Position numbers and translations under genes: made by a program | Source of the DNA: Globodera rostochiensis | Lineage: Eukaryota; Nematoda; Chromadorea; Rhabditida; Heteroderidae | Length of the DNA: 64,000 bases | Assembly: GCA_018350325.1 (NCBI GenBank) | Contig: JAEVLN010000028.1 | Location: forward strand, 434,001-498,000 | Direction: 5' to 3' | In this document: positions 45,998 through 58,929 of the stretch, piece after piece | Layout of the letters: each line of letters begins with the position of its first letter | How positions within the stretch are numbered: the stretch's first letter is position 1 | The notes under the pieces: generated by a model | What the model was told of the DNA's origin: nothing | Databases searched by the model: none | Seen by the model: the letters and a program-made list of their open reading frames with translations, nothing else

Positions 45998-48852
45998 TCA
46001 CTGTGGAACAGTTGCGTCGTGCCAGCTGCCTGATCCTGTCTTCTGCAGGGTTGTCCTGCGATGATGATGATCAGTGGACACGTACCGGAAGGAGGAGGCC
46101 AACCGCTTCCTTGCGTCAAACTCTGCCAATGCCATGTTGCGCGCGTTTCGCAAGCAGGGCATCCATCGCAGCAAGTGCTGTGCGTTGGAAAGAATTTTTA
46201 TTTTTATGAACAACAACAACATTTTATAGTGTAAAATTAAGATTTATTTTTTAAATGGTGATTGATCAAGGAGACGTTCATTTTTCCGATCATTTTATGG
46301 ACAGAATTTCTATTTTAATGTTGATCAGAATGCCCGATTGTTGCTTTCATGAATGTCAAAATAAAGTGTGACTATCTGATCAATCAATTTTTATTAGTTA
46401 CAGTAGACGGACGGTTTAATTATGGTACCTTCAATGCTGCGTGAATGCGTCGATTCGTGACATAATAGACAAACGGATTGACAGCGGAATGGCACATGGC
46501 AAGTGAGTGACTGCCCCACCTGAATATTTACTGTAAAAAGTGAAACGGAATATTTACTGTAATTATTGAATGCTTTTCATACTGTGCTTTCTTAAGCCTT
46601 AATTTATCGAATTGGCCTGATTCGCTACAGAACGCTACAAAAAATACGCAAATACCGTAATCTTGAAAAGGACTCACCAAATATAGAGAATGTACGGATG
46701 CGAAAGAATGGCCGGGTCGTACGTCACAAAAATGTTCATCAACAAATTCTGAGGCAACCAACAGACGGCGTACAAAGCGCTGACCAGCAACACCATTGGG
46801 ATCAGCTAAAATTATTTAAAAAATTATGATTTAATGCTAATCCACGATCACCTTTTTGACGGACTCTTTGCGCTCCTGTTGAACATTTGCCCGTTGCAAT
46901 GAGCTTCGTCTTCGGACTGTCCCATCAACTGTTCGTGGACTGCCTTCAGTCAACGTGCCGCAGATGCTGGATTCACGTGCCTTTGAATATCTTCCACTGG
47001 TTGGTGTCGTGGATTCCTAAATCACTTTAAAATATGGATATGATCAATCAAGATATGTAATCAGTCTAGATCAGATCTCATGGCTACCAGAATACCCAGT
47101 ACAATGGATTTCAAATGATATAAAGGGTACTACTGTACCTTGTCGTACAGTTTGTTGCTGGCCCTTGGCGGCAAATAGCTTTCGCCTCCGGGCACTTTGC
47201 CACTGTTCCACATTTTGCAACCAATTGCCGTGTAGGTGATCAGCAGCACAGCCAAAGGCAAACAATATTGCAGCCCAAACAGACTGGACGTGTACATGGA
47301 GACGAAATTTGCGGAGAAGAAATGCTCCCACTGTTCCAGGCACGTCTCGACGCCGTCAGAAGAATGGGAAAGCTAAAAAACGATGCTTTCTGATATAATC
47401 CAGGCTTAGATCAATCACAGACTACACATGTAGGCTATCACTGATCAATTCATTTCAACAAAAAGTGATCGAGATTCTGATGATCAATTCAATTCAATAA
47501 AAATCTGATCTGATCAAATCCAATCCAATCCGATTTATATAAAAGAAAATTGTTTTAAACATTCGGAAAATTGTTCAGCTGTCAACATAAGTTAAAATAA
47601 ACAGCGCGTTTCTTTACCTTGTTGACAACCAATAATGGCAGTGCCATGCCAAACGAGAACAGCCAAGTGCCTAGGATGGCGTACAGTGCGCGACGGCGCG
47701 TCATTTTCAGCCACGGCGACATGGCAAACTGGATGGCCATGAAGCGGTCAAATGAAATGGCCACCAGCGTCCATGAGGAAAGAAACACCGCGGTAGCCTG
47801 AAAATTTTCAAAAATACTTATGGACATTTTTTATTTTGAAATTTAGTCCAGGGAATGCCAAAATCTTCTGGGTTTGGTCGATAATTTCTACTTCGAAAAT
47901 CAAAAAAAGTAATTCAAATTAATGTTAATAGTTCTTATAGGGTCGAGCGGATTGTAAGCAATTAATCAACAAAACAAAACAAAAACTTTCAAAAAGTGCT
48001 GAAATATTCTTTTCGTAAATTGATTTTCTTTTTAAATAAACAAAAAAATTCTTTTGACACGCCCTGAATTTGTGGTTAAAGAATTTAAAAAAATTTGGCC
48101 ATGTGTACCTGAAGGTAGTTGAAGCATTTGCACAGAAAAGCACCGAACACCCAACTTAAAATTAAAAAACTGGGCCTTTAAAAGTCCAAGCAAATCGTAA
48201 AAAAGTGCCGCACCGTTGGTCCTCAAACACCAGCACATGCCAATAACTGAGCGGAATGCAGAACACGCTAACCATGAGGTCACCTATTATGCAAACAATT
48301 TTATTTTTTTTTAAATAAAAAAATCAACATTTTTAATTAAATTACTTTTTTTTGACTAGGTATTTAATTTAACAATTTACTTATTTATTCTTAATTTTCC
48401 AAAATAGTAATCACAAATTTTATTCGCAACATTTTAAATTAAATTAACAACATTTTTCAATTTAAACTCACCAATTGCCAGGTTAGCAATGAGCATGTTT
48501 GTGGGCGTCCGAAGCCTTTTGAATCGCAAAAAAACGGCCAAAATCAGTGCGTTGCCGACAAATGCGATCAAACTCAGCGCTGAGTAGGACAGAACGGCGA
48601 TTAACTAAAGACGCAATTGGGAAATAAATGTTTTTTTAAAATTAAAATTAATATTTTTAATTATTTTGAAATTTGCGTCATAAAAAAAGTGCACAAAAAG
48701 TTCATTTTTTTGTTGTTGTTAAATTGACCCCACAAAATGAGCCCCCACAAATTTACTTTGCATGTCAGGCAAAGTTGTTGTATTGCGATGGGTACATTTT
48801 CATTTCCGCTTTGCGTGGGCTGATTGGAATATTCAAGAGTTTGTTCAATCAT
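45998..48852 (-). CDS. Neuropeptide receptor, rhodopsin class, NPY/NPF-like
   Basis: Seven-transmembrane receptor coupled to G proteins in the plasma membrane, probably neuronal. Ten exons: 48757-48852, 48472-48604, 48214-48283, 48109-48154, 47618-47797, 47139-47372, 46852-47016, 46678-46805, 46429-46519 and 45998-46177, about 440 aa. TM1 has FVGNALILAVFL. TM2 has TPTNMLIANLAIGDLM. The WVFGAFLCKCFNYLQ segment precedes TM3. TM3 ends SFDRFMAI, a DRF variant of the DRY motif. TM6 has YAVCWLPQN and TM7 has NPFVYYV. The third loop is long and Ser/Arg-rich. The start is chosen because a TTCAG acceptor abuts the ATG. The exact ligand class (NPY, RYamide or FLP type) cannot be settled by eye. Confidence 0.88.
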
Positions 48853-48857
48853 CTGAA
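48853..48857 (-). promoter_or_regulatory. Splice acceptor touching the GPCR start codon
   Basis: On the minus strand GCGTTCAG is followed at once by ATGATTGAAC. A very short leader of this kind is typical of SL trans-splicing in nematodes; an upstream 5' exon is the alternative. Confidence 0.45.
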
Positions 48858-48950
48858 CGCACGCACAATTCTGTATAAATGTTTTGCAACCATTTTTGAT
48901 TTAGGTAATGGATGAACTTTTATTTTTTTCCAAATAAATACTCGAAATTA

Positions 48951-49062
48951 AAAACCGGACGGGACGGTGATCCCGTCGGGATTTTTTCGTGAATTCTGGA
49001 CCCCGACATCCCGCGGTATCCCGAAAAATCTTTGGGATTGATCCGGACGAGACTTAGTCGGG
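48951..49062. mobile_element. Mini-element relic, CCCGTCGGGAT and ATCCCG words
   Basis: Words GGACGGGACGGTGATCCCG, GTCGGGATTTTTTCG, CCCGACATCCCGCGG and TATCCCGAAAAATC are spaced over about 110 bases. No clean ends. Confidence 0.4.
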
Positions 49063-50257
49063 ATGCCAATACAAAACGAAAACAGATTTAATGAAAATGT
49101 GTAATATTAATATATTTAATGTCAAAAAGCGGTTATCATAGAAAAATAATTGTTAAAAAAGAAAAATAATGGTTAAAAATGAATTAGTGTCGTCGTGTGT
49201 TCGTTTTATGATATATCGATTGTTCATTGTGCTGTGACCACACACCAAACTTATGTCAGATGGGTGTTATTACGAGATTTTGGACGTCTGATTTCGAATT
49301 CTGCGCCCCCCATAAAACATGCAAAATTCGACATTTTGTTCGAATTCGGGTCAAAAACGGGTCGCAACAACATAAATAGGACAATTTTTTTAAACGGAAT
49401 AAGTTCATCTCAAATATTGGAATATAATTAGTGAAGTGTGTGGTGAGTAGATGAATACAAATGTTTCAGGCAATTATTGAGATGGATTGGGTGTCCCGTG
49501 AAGATCATCCCATCCATCCCCCCGGGGGCCCTTTTGACATTTTGATTGATTGGAGATCCGTTTTAAGCCACTTTCAATGGGCCCGAAGCAATTATTTGAA
49601 TTTGAACGGACGCAATTTGGCCTTAGGCAATAATGACACCTGACTTGAAAAACAAATTATAAAGATTAATTTTCTTGAATTGGGATTTTTTATTCGTAGA
49701 ACGCGAAATTTGGGTTAAATCAGTAAGGTACCATTTTCTGAAACAAAAATTTAATAATAAAAACAAAAAGATCCATTTTGTGATTTTTTTTAAAAATAAA
49801 TTTAGCGGTTTTGGGCCTCGCTAAAATTTGTTGAAGTTTTAAAAGGTACACACAATTTTGGGAATTCTATTAGCGGCCTTTCAGCGCATAACAATGAATT
49901 TAAGGAAACCCAATTTTAGCACTTCGAAACATTTGTTGGGTGAAAAATTTTTGAAAAGGCAAGGAACACTTGGCCACGTAAATCTAATCTCTGGGCCAAT
50001 CTGGTCTCGAGAGTCGAATTCGAGAATGAATGAAGAGTGAGTGCCGTGCCGAGCCGTGCCAAAAGTGGGTAGATTTGGATGAATGGGTTGGGCCCCTTCT
50101 CGGCAGGGGGCAAAATCAATTTGAAAATTGACGAGAAATGAGAGGGGGGGGGGGGGGAGGGGTGGCTTAGGCAAAATGGTTGAAAATTGAAGAAAATTTT
50201 TGAGCTGGTTACCCACAAAAATGCGAGATTAAAGTTCAAACTCCAAAATTTGAAGGT

Positions 50258-50452
50258 TCACGGGACCGGGACAAGTACTGAAATGTCTTTTCTGGGACTG
50301 AAATTTAGTCCCGGTTTTTTTCGAGCTCCGTTATAAATAGTCCCGGTTTTTTCCAAAACGTTTTTTTTCGTCCAGTAGTCCCGGTTTTTTTGACCGGGAC
50401 TAATTTAGTCCCGGTCCGGTTTTTCCCAAAAATCCCAGTCCCGTGCCACCCT
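50258..50452. mobile_element. Mini-element, AGTCCCGGTTTTTT words
   Basis: Six or more copies of (T)AGTCCCGG(T)n and its complement between CACGGGACCGGGAC and CAGTCCCGTGCCACCCTAGG, so the ends are inverted (GGGACC/CAGTCCCGTG). Same word family as 16922-17045. Confidence 0.6.
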
Positions 50453-51550
50453 AGGTTAAAAACCACAAAAAATCCGGAGTCAGGATGCAAAATTCAAACT
50501 CAAATTTAAATTTTGCTCTTGCCAAAAATGGCACACCCTTTACAAATGGCACAAAAAATGCAGCGGATTAACTAAAAGCTGACCGTAAAATTGCCAGGAA
50601 CTTTTTGCAAATTGTCTGCCCTATTTTGTTTCCTACAACAGTTTGTGAGCGTCCATTTAAGGCTTATGAAAATGTCATCTTCCATTTCAAGTCCCTAATG
50701 AATTGGTGTACTGATTCGCTAAACCGGGAGACATATGTCGCCCGAAGGGATGTTTAGCATCATTTTAACTACACCATTAAGCCCCTTCAACCGTTCCAAC
50801 ACGCCAATAACGGGGATTGGGCCTTGCGGGAAAATTTTATGGTTGGCACGCAAACGCATGGGCGGGAATAAGGAAAATGTTCAAAAAAATTTTAAAAATA
50901 AAATTGGCATTGTATCTTTTTGTCCGTTAGCTGGTTGGTACTTTCGCCTTCTTCCAGCTAAAGGGCTTGAAAATTGATGAAATGAAATACGATAACCTCA
51001 AGCATTTCCCCCCTCCGGCGACAAATTGGCATTGGCATGACGAAAAACAGCGTCATCCATGCAAGGGCTTGGCAAGGAACTTGACACACTTTTTTCACTT
51101 CAAAATCGTGAAACGCATTTTTAATTTTGGGCATGCTTTTACTTCAAAATAGTGGCTTACATTTTGGTTGCTATAATCGCCCCCGCATCGTGCCATAATC
51201 TTGTTATACCAGAAAGAATTACAGACCACGGATGGGCTTCCAACAACCTCAAAAAATTTTGGAACTCGGTCGGGGCTTAAAATGTCAGAACTCGGAGAAA
51301 GCTAGTTCAGAATCTTTAAAAGATATGATAAAGTGAAAGCAAGCGATGTGAAAATGATAAAAATTAAATTTTCTGCAAATCATTTTTCATCGTTTGCAAG
51401 CTATAACTTCCTTTAGTAAGCTGTCTAATCAATACGCATAGTTTAGATTATCTCTACCCTCCCTAAGATTTCAACCAATATCAAAATTACACTATTTGGA
51501 CTACAAAAAAAGTTATGGCGTCCTAGAGACGGGAGAAGCGGCGGCCCGCT

Positions 51551-51576
51551 CCCCCCCCCCCCCCCCCCCCCCCCCC
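51551..51576. repeat. 26-base C homopolymer
   Basis: A run of C followed by GGGGGG, the longest mononucleotide G/C run in the window. Its length in the assembly may be unreliable. Confidence 0.9.
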
Positions 51577-54424
51577 GGGGGGTGGGGGCGGGCGGGGAAG
51601 GGCAAAACGATCTGTTTCGGAGAGAGAGAATTTTAGAGAAGGGTTTGGGGGTATTAATACCACGAATTTTGTTTTTTGGCGTTCTTCTACTTTAAATTCT
51701 GATAACTGACATGGTTTTAGCCCAAAATTGGCATTTTGAGAACATTTGCATTCATTTTGTCCAATATTTTTTACAAACTTTTGAACTTTTGGCACGCTTT
51801 TCTTCCAAAATTTAAAATTTGAAACGTTTTATACTCAAAATTTTGGGATACTTTTCAAAGTTTGGCACTAATTTTTTACTTCCGGGTGTTACCGGAGTGT
51901 GCGCAATGTCTTCTGGTGGCACTCAGCGTGAAAAAAGCATTCAGTCAAAATTAAGGCACTATGAAGTGCCAATTAATTGTGCCATCTTTCAGTGACCAAT
52001 TCAGGCACATCCAAAGCGGAACCTAATTTTCCCCGACATTTTACGACCTAGGCTCAATTTCAATTTTATAAATTTTTCACAATGACATTTTACGGTTTAG
52101 GCTCAATTTTAATTTAGATAAATGCTAATTAAATTAGCTGCTATTTTTGTTGCGCTCTTTGGCGCTAAAATGGTCAATAAGCGCTAAAATAAACTCAACA
52201 TTGGCTTAATTAGTGATTTAAACAAAATGTGACTGACGGTAGGCACTAAAAATCAACAAAATGGAAAATAGGCACTAAAACTCTCAAAATAAGAACTGAA
52301 ATTGAGCCATTTCTGCTTGAAATTTGCCGCGATTTGGATCGAATCTGATCAGGATCAAAACGTGATCGATGAAAAAAGGATTGAAGGAATGCTCCTAAGT
52401 CTCGGCTTTTTTTGAAGTAGTTCAAAATGCAAAAGCAATTTTTGCGGTGTCTAGAAATTTGAAAATGGAAAGCTCAACTCCTCCTTCTTCCCTTGAGGCG
52501 CTAGATGGCATTATTTCCCGCATTGCCCCAGGCAATGAACGGTGTTAATCCGGCACAACCGGTGTGGCGCTGCATATTGGAACTGATTTCCAATGGCATT
52601 TCGGCAGGCACTCGCACGTCTTCGTCTCACCACCCTATGCTTCTTCCAATGCTTCTCCTCTCCCCTCCCCCAGCCCCTCCTAGAATGAGTGCCGAAATTC
52701 AATTTGCCAAAAAGGAGTTCATGAGAGGGGAGGGGAGAACACAGATTGGCACAATGAAAGCAGTGAGCGGCGGCATGTTAATGATACTTCCCGCCCCACG
52801 CAATATCGTCACGGGCCCAATATTTCCTTACGACATTGGGACCCAAAATTTTAACCAGCAATGTGGCATTAAATAAATTCTTTGTTTCAAATATTTAATT
52901 AAATAAAACGAAGGCATTACGCCATAGCTGGCCATTTTCAAACACTACAAAATTGGACAACGGAAACAAAATATTTTATTCAATTTTCAGACTAAAAAAA
53001 ATAAATCAAAAATGACAAAAGATTGCTTTTAATAAATTTCAAATTGCCCAAAAACTGCTAAAAATAATTGCTAAAATGGGCAAAAGCCAAAAAGAAATCT
53101 TAATCGGTGTTTTTAAATGTAAAGCCAAAATATTAAAAAGTAAAAAGAAATTAAAAAAAAAAATGCAATTTACACATTGGACGAGATGTTTAAAAATGAA
53201 ACAAAAAAAAAATGTTTGTCTCGAGGGGATGAAATGATTGACCCAATAATTCCACTCCACCCTTTGCCCCAAGAAAAACAGAAAAATAAAAACAGAAATG
53301 AATAATACCCTCCAGGGAATTTCGGAGACGTTCATGCGCCCACACAATAATCCATAATGTCATAAAATTGGAAAAATAAAAGGTTTAAATGGGATTTAAC
53401 AATGAATTTAAAAAATCTGATTCGGACAAAATGAATTCGATGCCATTAAAGGAAATAAAAAAGGGCATTCTGAAAATTCTCAAAAGTAAAATAGGCCGAC
53501 GACATCGTTCATTTATTGTTTAAATTGTTCTCGCATTTTGCCCCCGAGGGAGTTTTGAAGAAAAATTGACACTTTACTGCATGGAAATGTTTGAAAAGGC
53601 TATTAACAAGCCGCAAAAATTGTTTTCGTTTAAATCCATAATGATGATGTTCACTTTTGAAGGCTTAAGCACTCTGGGGGCTTTTCCCCTGGGGGCAATT
53701 TTAAAAAATTCTAAAAAGTTTTAATGAAAAAAAAGTGAATGAGTGGTTGGGTCTATCAGAATCGTTATCGGAAGACAAAAAAGGGGGTGGGGGAGTGCGG
53801 AGGATACGCCGGAAGATGATGATGAAAGGATGGATGGATGGGATGGGATGAGCGAGAAACGGAGGCGGAGGACAAGCGGAAGTGGCACCGGCACCAGCAA
53901 ATCCAATTGTCCTCCTCTCCATTCGCCCCAGGGGATGTTGTTTGGGCGCCAACTCTACCTCTAAGAATGCCGAGAGCCCCGCAATAATTTGTGCCCGGCA
54001 TTGGGGCTAACAACAACAATTGTTGAGGAGAGGAGGCGAGGATGATGCGCTTGGGAAAGCAAATTTTGCCAAATTGGCGCATAACAAAAAATTTTGTGCG
54101 TTTTTTTTATTCATGAAAATTTAATGTGAGACTTTTAAAATTTAAAAATATTTTGTTTTTTAAATATAATTTCGTCAACATTCTATTATTTAGATATTGC
54201 TTGAAGCGCAAATTTATTATTTTTTGGTAATAAGAATAAGTTTCTAAAGCTTTTGTAAATTTTTTCTTTTAAATTACTTTGAATAAATTTCACGAAAAAT
54301 TTCTTAAAATTTGCGAATTTTCAATGCAATTTTTTGCGAATCCTCTTCACTTCTGGGGATGGGGCGGGTAGGCAGGCGGTGCCGATAGGCGCCGTGCCGA
54401 CAGGCGCCGAGTTTGTTAAAATCG

Positions 54425-54720
54425 TTTAAAACGTTTTAAGAAGAAAAAATAATCTTTGCGCAGAATAAAGTTTATAAATAAAAGAATATCATAAAAATTC
54501 GTAATTTTAAGGAAAAACAAATAATAACGCTATAATGCAGAAGAATAAACGTTTTAAGAAAAAAAATATAACAATCTTTCGCGCAGAAAAAGTTGTTAAA
54601 TTAAAGAATATCATAAAACATTTGTTAAATGTTATAATGCAAAAAATAAAACGTTTTAAGAAAAATAAATAATTAATAATCTTTCGCGCAGAAAAAATTA
54701 ATAAAAATATAAGCTTTCAG
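54425..54720. repeat. Imperfect three-copy tandem repeat, period about 100-120 bp
   Basis: AAACGTTTTAAGAA starts near 54429, 54547 and 54649. Each is followed by AATCTTT(C)GCGCAGAA. The first two are also followed by AAAGAATATCATAAAA. It lies directly downstream of the F-box copy at 54766. Confidence 0.8.
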
Positions 54721-54765
54721 CCGAATAATAAAAGCATACCAAACTTTCACTTTCCTTTCGCCTCC

Positions 54766-55526
54766 CTATGCCGCCTCGTCTTCGTCGTCGTCACTGCTCT
54801 CCTCGGCGGCCATGTCTTTTAAGTCGATGTGGATCCGATTCCACTGCCGGCCCCAATCAAAATCAGTTGCCTCCTTTTCCCATTTGGCCCATTTCACTTC
54901 GTCTCGCTTAATCGGACAACGGACCAAAATCACTTTGTCTTTGTTAAGGTGTCGCAACTCCAATCGTTCACTCGTCAAATTGTTCTTCAGATCAAATGGC
55001 ACAATCTCTTCCGAAGAGCGACCCCAATGGGTGATAAAATTGGCCGTCTTCTTCGATGAATTGCGAAATTGCTAAACTTGATTAAATGATAGACAGATAA
55101 GGTCGCATAAAAAACAAACAAACCGATTTAAGCGCTTCCAATGGCATCGATCGGCCTGCGTAAATGAACACTTTCGGACGGCTATCCCCGCGGGGATTAT
55201 GCAACCATTTAGCCAAAGCTTGGGCTGAAGAAGCGCCGGCACTGTCATCGGCTGGAAATTCGGGGAAAAGGTCCATGGCATAGACGAGTCGGAGTTTTGC
55301 GCAATCGTCGAGAACGGTCGAAGAGTATTGTCTCAAGCATTCCAAATCACTATCAAACAAATATAAGCCATAAATGTTGTCGTTGATCAGAGGCCAAAGC
55401 TGATGACAAATTGTTTCCCAACTGCGGCTTTGGTCAGCCTCAGTCCCAAAGCAAATGTTGATGCCGTTAGAGTCGAAAAGTCGTCCGAGGCGTTGGAAAA
55501 ATTCGATGACACTTCGGTCGAAGTAA
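54766..55526 (-). pseudogene. F-box-family protein copy 1, 5' exon missing
   Basis: Exons 55124-55526 and 54766-55071. They match the C-terminal two thirds of a cyst-nematode F-box-family protein: [57 protein letters not shown] and [19 protein letters not shown], ending in an acidic SSDDDEDEAA tail. The F-box exon that copy 2 has (60709-60993) is absent. About 140 bases upstream of exon 55526 match copy 2's intron, and then the retrotransposon begins. I therefore call it a 5'-truncated remnant, although the remaining frame is intact. Confidence 0.7.
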
Positions 55527-55663
55527 CTAAAACTTAATAAAACTATTATAAGCCAAATCACCGTATATCCTAAAATAAAGCCCCACCCCGATTTTTTAGC
55601 AATATTTGCAATTTTGTCGCAATTTTTTGGTAAAATTAGGCATGTTGCACACTTTTTTACAAC

Positions 55664-56064
55664 TCGATTCGTTGGGGATCGAGTGCGGCCCCAGTATTGT
55701 CTACAGACTGGGTCGTTCTTTCAACCCAACCCAGAAAAGTGCCCGACTCTTAAAAGTACTGTTGCCGGCCCGTGCCTTTCAGAGACAGGCTCTCACCGCA
55801 TGGCGTACCAAAAACAACACTATCCGATCGAGCGTGTCACAGCTGAAGAACATCCAAATTCGCGAGTCGCTGACACGTGAACAGTTGGAAGAACGCCGAC
55901 GTCTGCATGCACTGTGCACTGGCAAAAGAACGAAGGATGGACAAGATTGGATCGTCTACGCCGGCTCTGTCATTTTGCGCTCTGAGGTACACATCTTCCG
56001 CCAACAAATGCAAACTCAATCGATACCTCCCTCAACCCCAAATACTCTCTCCTCAAAAAACTAA
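55664..56064 (+). pseudogene. Retrotransposon ORF1 fragment
   Basis: The frame contains IQIRESLTREQLEERRRLH and GQDWIVYAGSVILRS, typical of the C-terminal end of LINE ORF1 proteins, which bind RNA. The N-terminal part is missing at the left border, so the element is 5'-truncated. Confidence 0.65.
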
Positions 56065-56705
56065 TTGACTGGGGACGAAATTCATCACCTTCTACCGGGG
56101 CAAATACTGGTCTTTCTCGCCATCCCTTCAAATCTAAACAACAACTCTCTAACTCTAAAACATTTTCGCTGAATTGTGCTATCTTCAACTGTCGTTCAAT
56201 CAAAAACAAAATCCCCGAACTGCAATATTTGGCTAATGACAAATTCTTTCATATAGTCTTTCTGTCCGAAACTTGGCTCTCAGATGACTCCCTCAACTCC
56301 CAACTTTCACTAAATGGCAGATTCAACACATTTCTTTGCAATAGGTCAAACTTTAAAACCAAAGGTGGTGGCTCTGCCATCTTAGTCGACTCCCGCATTT
56401 CCGCTCAGCATATCCTGTCACTATCAAACAACGGGGTCGATATCTTAATCGTAGACTTGCTCAAAGTAAAACATTTCCCCAGAATCCGACTCATTTCTGT
56501 GTATTCCGCACCTAATCGTTCCAAAGCCATCATGTCGAAATTTATCAAAACTGTACAAAAATATCTCGTAGATTACACTCTTTTGGGGGGTGACTTAAAC
56601 TCCCCTTCTACTAACTGGCTCAACCCAGCAAAAACCGATCCAATTGGCGAACTCTCCACTCTGCTAGGCTTAACCCAATTAGTGTCAGAACCAACATATC
56701 CTTGA
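56065..56705 (+). pseudogene. Retrotransposon ORF2, endonuclease part
   Basis: Apurinic-endonuclease-type domain: LNCAIFNCRSIKNKIPEL near the start, FLSETWLSDDS (metal-site Glu), VYSAPNRSK and LLGGDLNSPSTNW (Asp/Asn pair). It stops at 56703-56705 by frameshift. The expected SDH motif is found in the next frame, at about 56763 (TSDHNSVLF). Confidence 0.8.
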
Positions 56706-58906
56706 TGTTTGTCTCACAAATACGCCACAACTCATTTCAAATTGAACCCGGAATTTCAACCTCGGATCATAACTCTGTGCTTTTCAAACTTAACCATACA
56801 ATCATGCCCATTCCTAAATCCAAACTAATTCGCATATTATCACCTGAAATTCTTCAAAGAACCGCTCCCCTCCTTTCACAATTTGATCTCACCAATTTAT
56901 TTTACATTGGGGAAAAATTCAACTATATTGTCAACCAAATTCACACTGTCATTTCGCTACATTTCCCTCTCAAGAAAATCCACCAGGGCCCCCGCAAAAT
57001 CAACTACCCGTCCGAAATTAAGGAAAAAATCAAATATAAACATCAATTGTTCAAATTATGTAAAAAAGTCCCTCTAACCCACAAAGCTGAGTACAGGGAC
57101 ATCTGTTACGAGGTCAAAAAATCAATTTCAGACCATAAAAATAACCTCTGTAACGATGTCACATCCAATCCCCAAAAATTGTTCAAATTTATCAACTTGC
57201 AAACAAAAAAAGCTGAACCCATTCCTACTCTAGTCTATAACAATAACACGTTTATTGGTGCCTCGTCTAAAGCTGAACTCTTTGCATCCATATTTGCCGA
57301 ATATTTTAACAATGTTCCAAATAATGTACCTAATACTGTCGGGCCCAGCTCTGTACACTGTTTAACCGACGCGTCCTTTGATGTCCAAACTGTTTCTGAC
57401 CAACTTGCTTCACTTCCTGATAGCACATCCCAAACTGTTGAAGATGTCAATTACCGAGTACTCAAGCACTGGAGGGCCCCCCTATCCCCCGTTCTTGCAA
57501 CCCTATTTAGGGAATCACTTGATTCAGGCCACATTCCCCATCAATGGCGCCAATCAATTATTATCCCCATCTTCAAAAAGGGCATTAAATCGGACCCCCT
57601 AAATTATCGCCCTATTTCATTAACCTCCTCAATTTGTCGCATCCTTGAGCGCATAATATCCAAACAAATTTTAAACTTCCTTCTCAAACATGGCCTCATT
57701 TCACAACACCAATTCGGCTTCCTCCCGAAAAGGTCAACTGTCACCCAACTTCTCAAAACCTTCGAGGATTGGTCCGACCCCCTTGAGAACAACTTACAAA
57801 TTGATTGCATATACATTGACATCAGTCGTGCCTTTGACTCGGTCCCACATACATTTTTGCTGTCCAAACTCCACCACATTGGCATTAGAGGAAAATTGTT
57901 AAGATGGATTGATAACTTCCTATCGGACCGCACATTTATTGTTAAAATTGAAGATGTAAATTCCTCCACAAAATCCATTCACTCTGGGGTTCCGCAAGGA
58001 TCAGTTCTAGGCCCACTATTGTTCACCATATTTATCAACGATCTACCGAAAATAATCAGTCCCTCAGTTGGTATCCGACTCTTCGCAGATGATATAAAAA
58101 TATTTCTCCCAATTAAAAACACTTCCGACTATCATCTCCTGCAAAAGTCTATCAATGATATATGCACATGGGGCGAGACTTGGGGACTTAAAGTATCAAC
58201 AAACAAAACAAAATTATTTCAAATCACTCCCAAGCCTCGCCATCCTCCTCCCAAATTCAACTATAGCATTGGGCACACCATTATTTCTCCCTCCGACTCA
58301 ATTAGGGACCTTGGCATTCTTATTCAAAACAAACTCAACTTTACGGGTCATATAAACACAATAATTAAGAATGCCTACTTCCGAGCCATCCAAATTTTAA
58401 ATGCCCTCTACTCTACCAAAATACTCACCTGGGCCCGGGCCTACAAAATATATGTACGTCCAATCCTGGAATATGCAACCGTTATTTGGAATCCATCAAC
58501 AAAAATCCTTTCTAACAAAATTGAACGGGTGCAAAAAACATTCACACGTAGGGCCCTCACCAAATGTAAACTCCCCAAATGTTCCTATGATCAACGTTTG
58601 AAATTATTTAAACTGGAATCTTTGGCATCTCGTCGCAAACTTTTTGATCTCTGTATGATGCACAAAATATGTCACAGTCACACTCATTTCAACCCAAAAG
58701 ATATAATTCCTTTCAACACACGCACTAGTCGTCGTCATTCTCTCCAAATCCGCAAAAAAAGAAAAACCCCATTTACTTCCAATTTATTCCTTCACCGCTG
58801 CACCAATTCCTGGAATTCCCTCCCCTCTGACATTGTCTCAATATCTTCCCCCCAGCTGTTCAAAGCTAAAGTGCTGTCCCACCTAAAGACATTCGATACA
58901 ATCTGA
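56702..58906 (+). pseudogene. Retrotransposon ORF2, reverse transcriptase part
   Basis: A 734-codon open frame covers the rest of ORF2. RT motifs in order: NYRPISLTSSICRILERIIS, HQFGFLPKRSTVTQLL, YIDISRAFDSVPH, SGVPQGSVLGPLLFTIFIND, catalytic FADDIKIF and LGILIQNKLNFTGHI. The C-terminal region has ILEYATVIWNPS and a Cys/His stretch, as in Jockey and CR1 relatives. The first ATG is internal; the true ORF2 began upstream in another frame. Confidence 0.85.
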
Positions 58907-58929
58907 ATGATTTTATTGATTCCATCATG

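Larger units (their letters stand above)
48858..54765. other. Gene-poor 5.9-kb stretch
   Basis: I find no gene I can support. It holds mini-elements at 48951-49062 and 50258-50452, a 26-base C run at 51551-51576, G/C palindromes (49518, 50739, 53217, 53542, 53682), a short two-copy patch with GACATTTTACG and TAGGCTCAATTT near 52035 and 52083, and the three-copy repeat at 54425-54720. Confidence 0.55.

Noticed and set aside
43753..45998. cho-1 and the GPCR as an operon
   Set aside because: They share a strand, but about 2.2 kb separates them, far more than usual nematode operon spacing.
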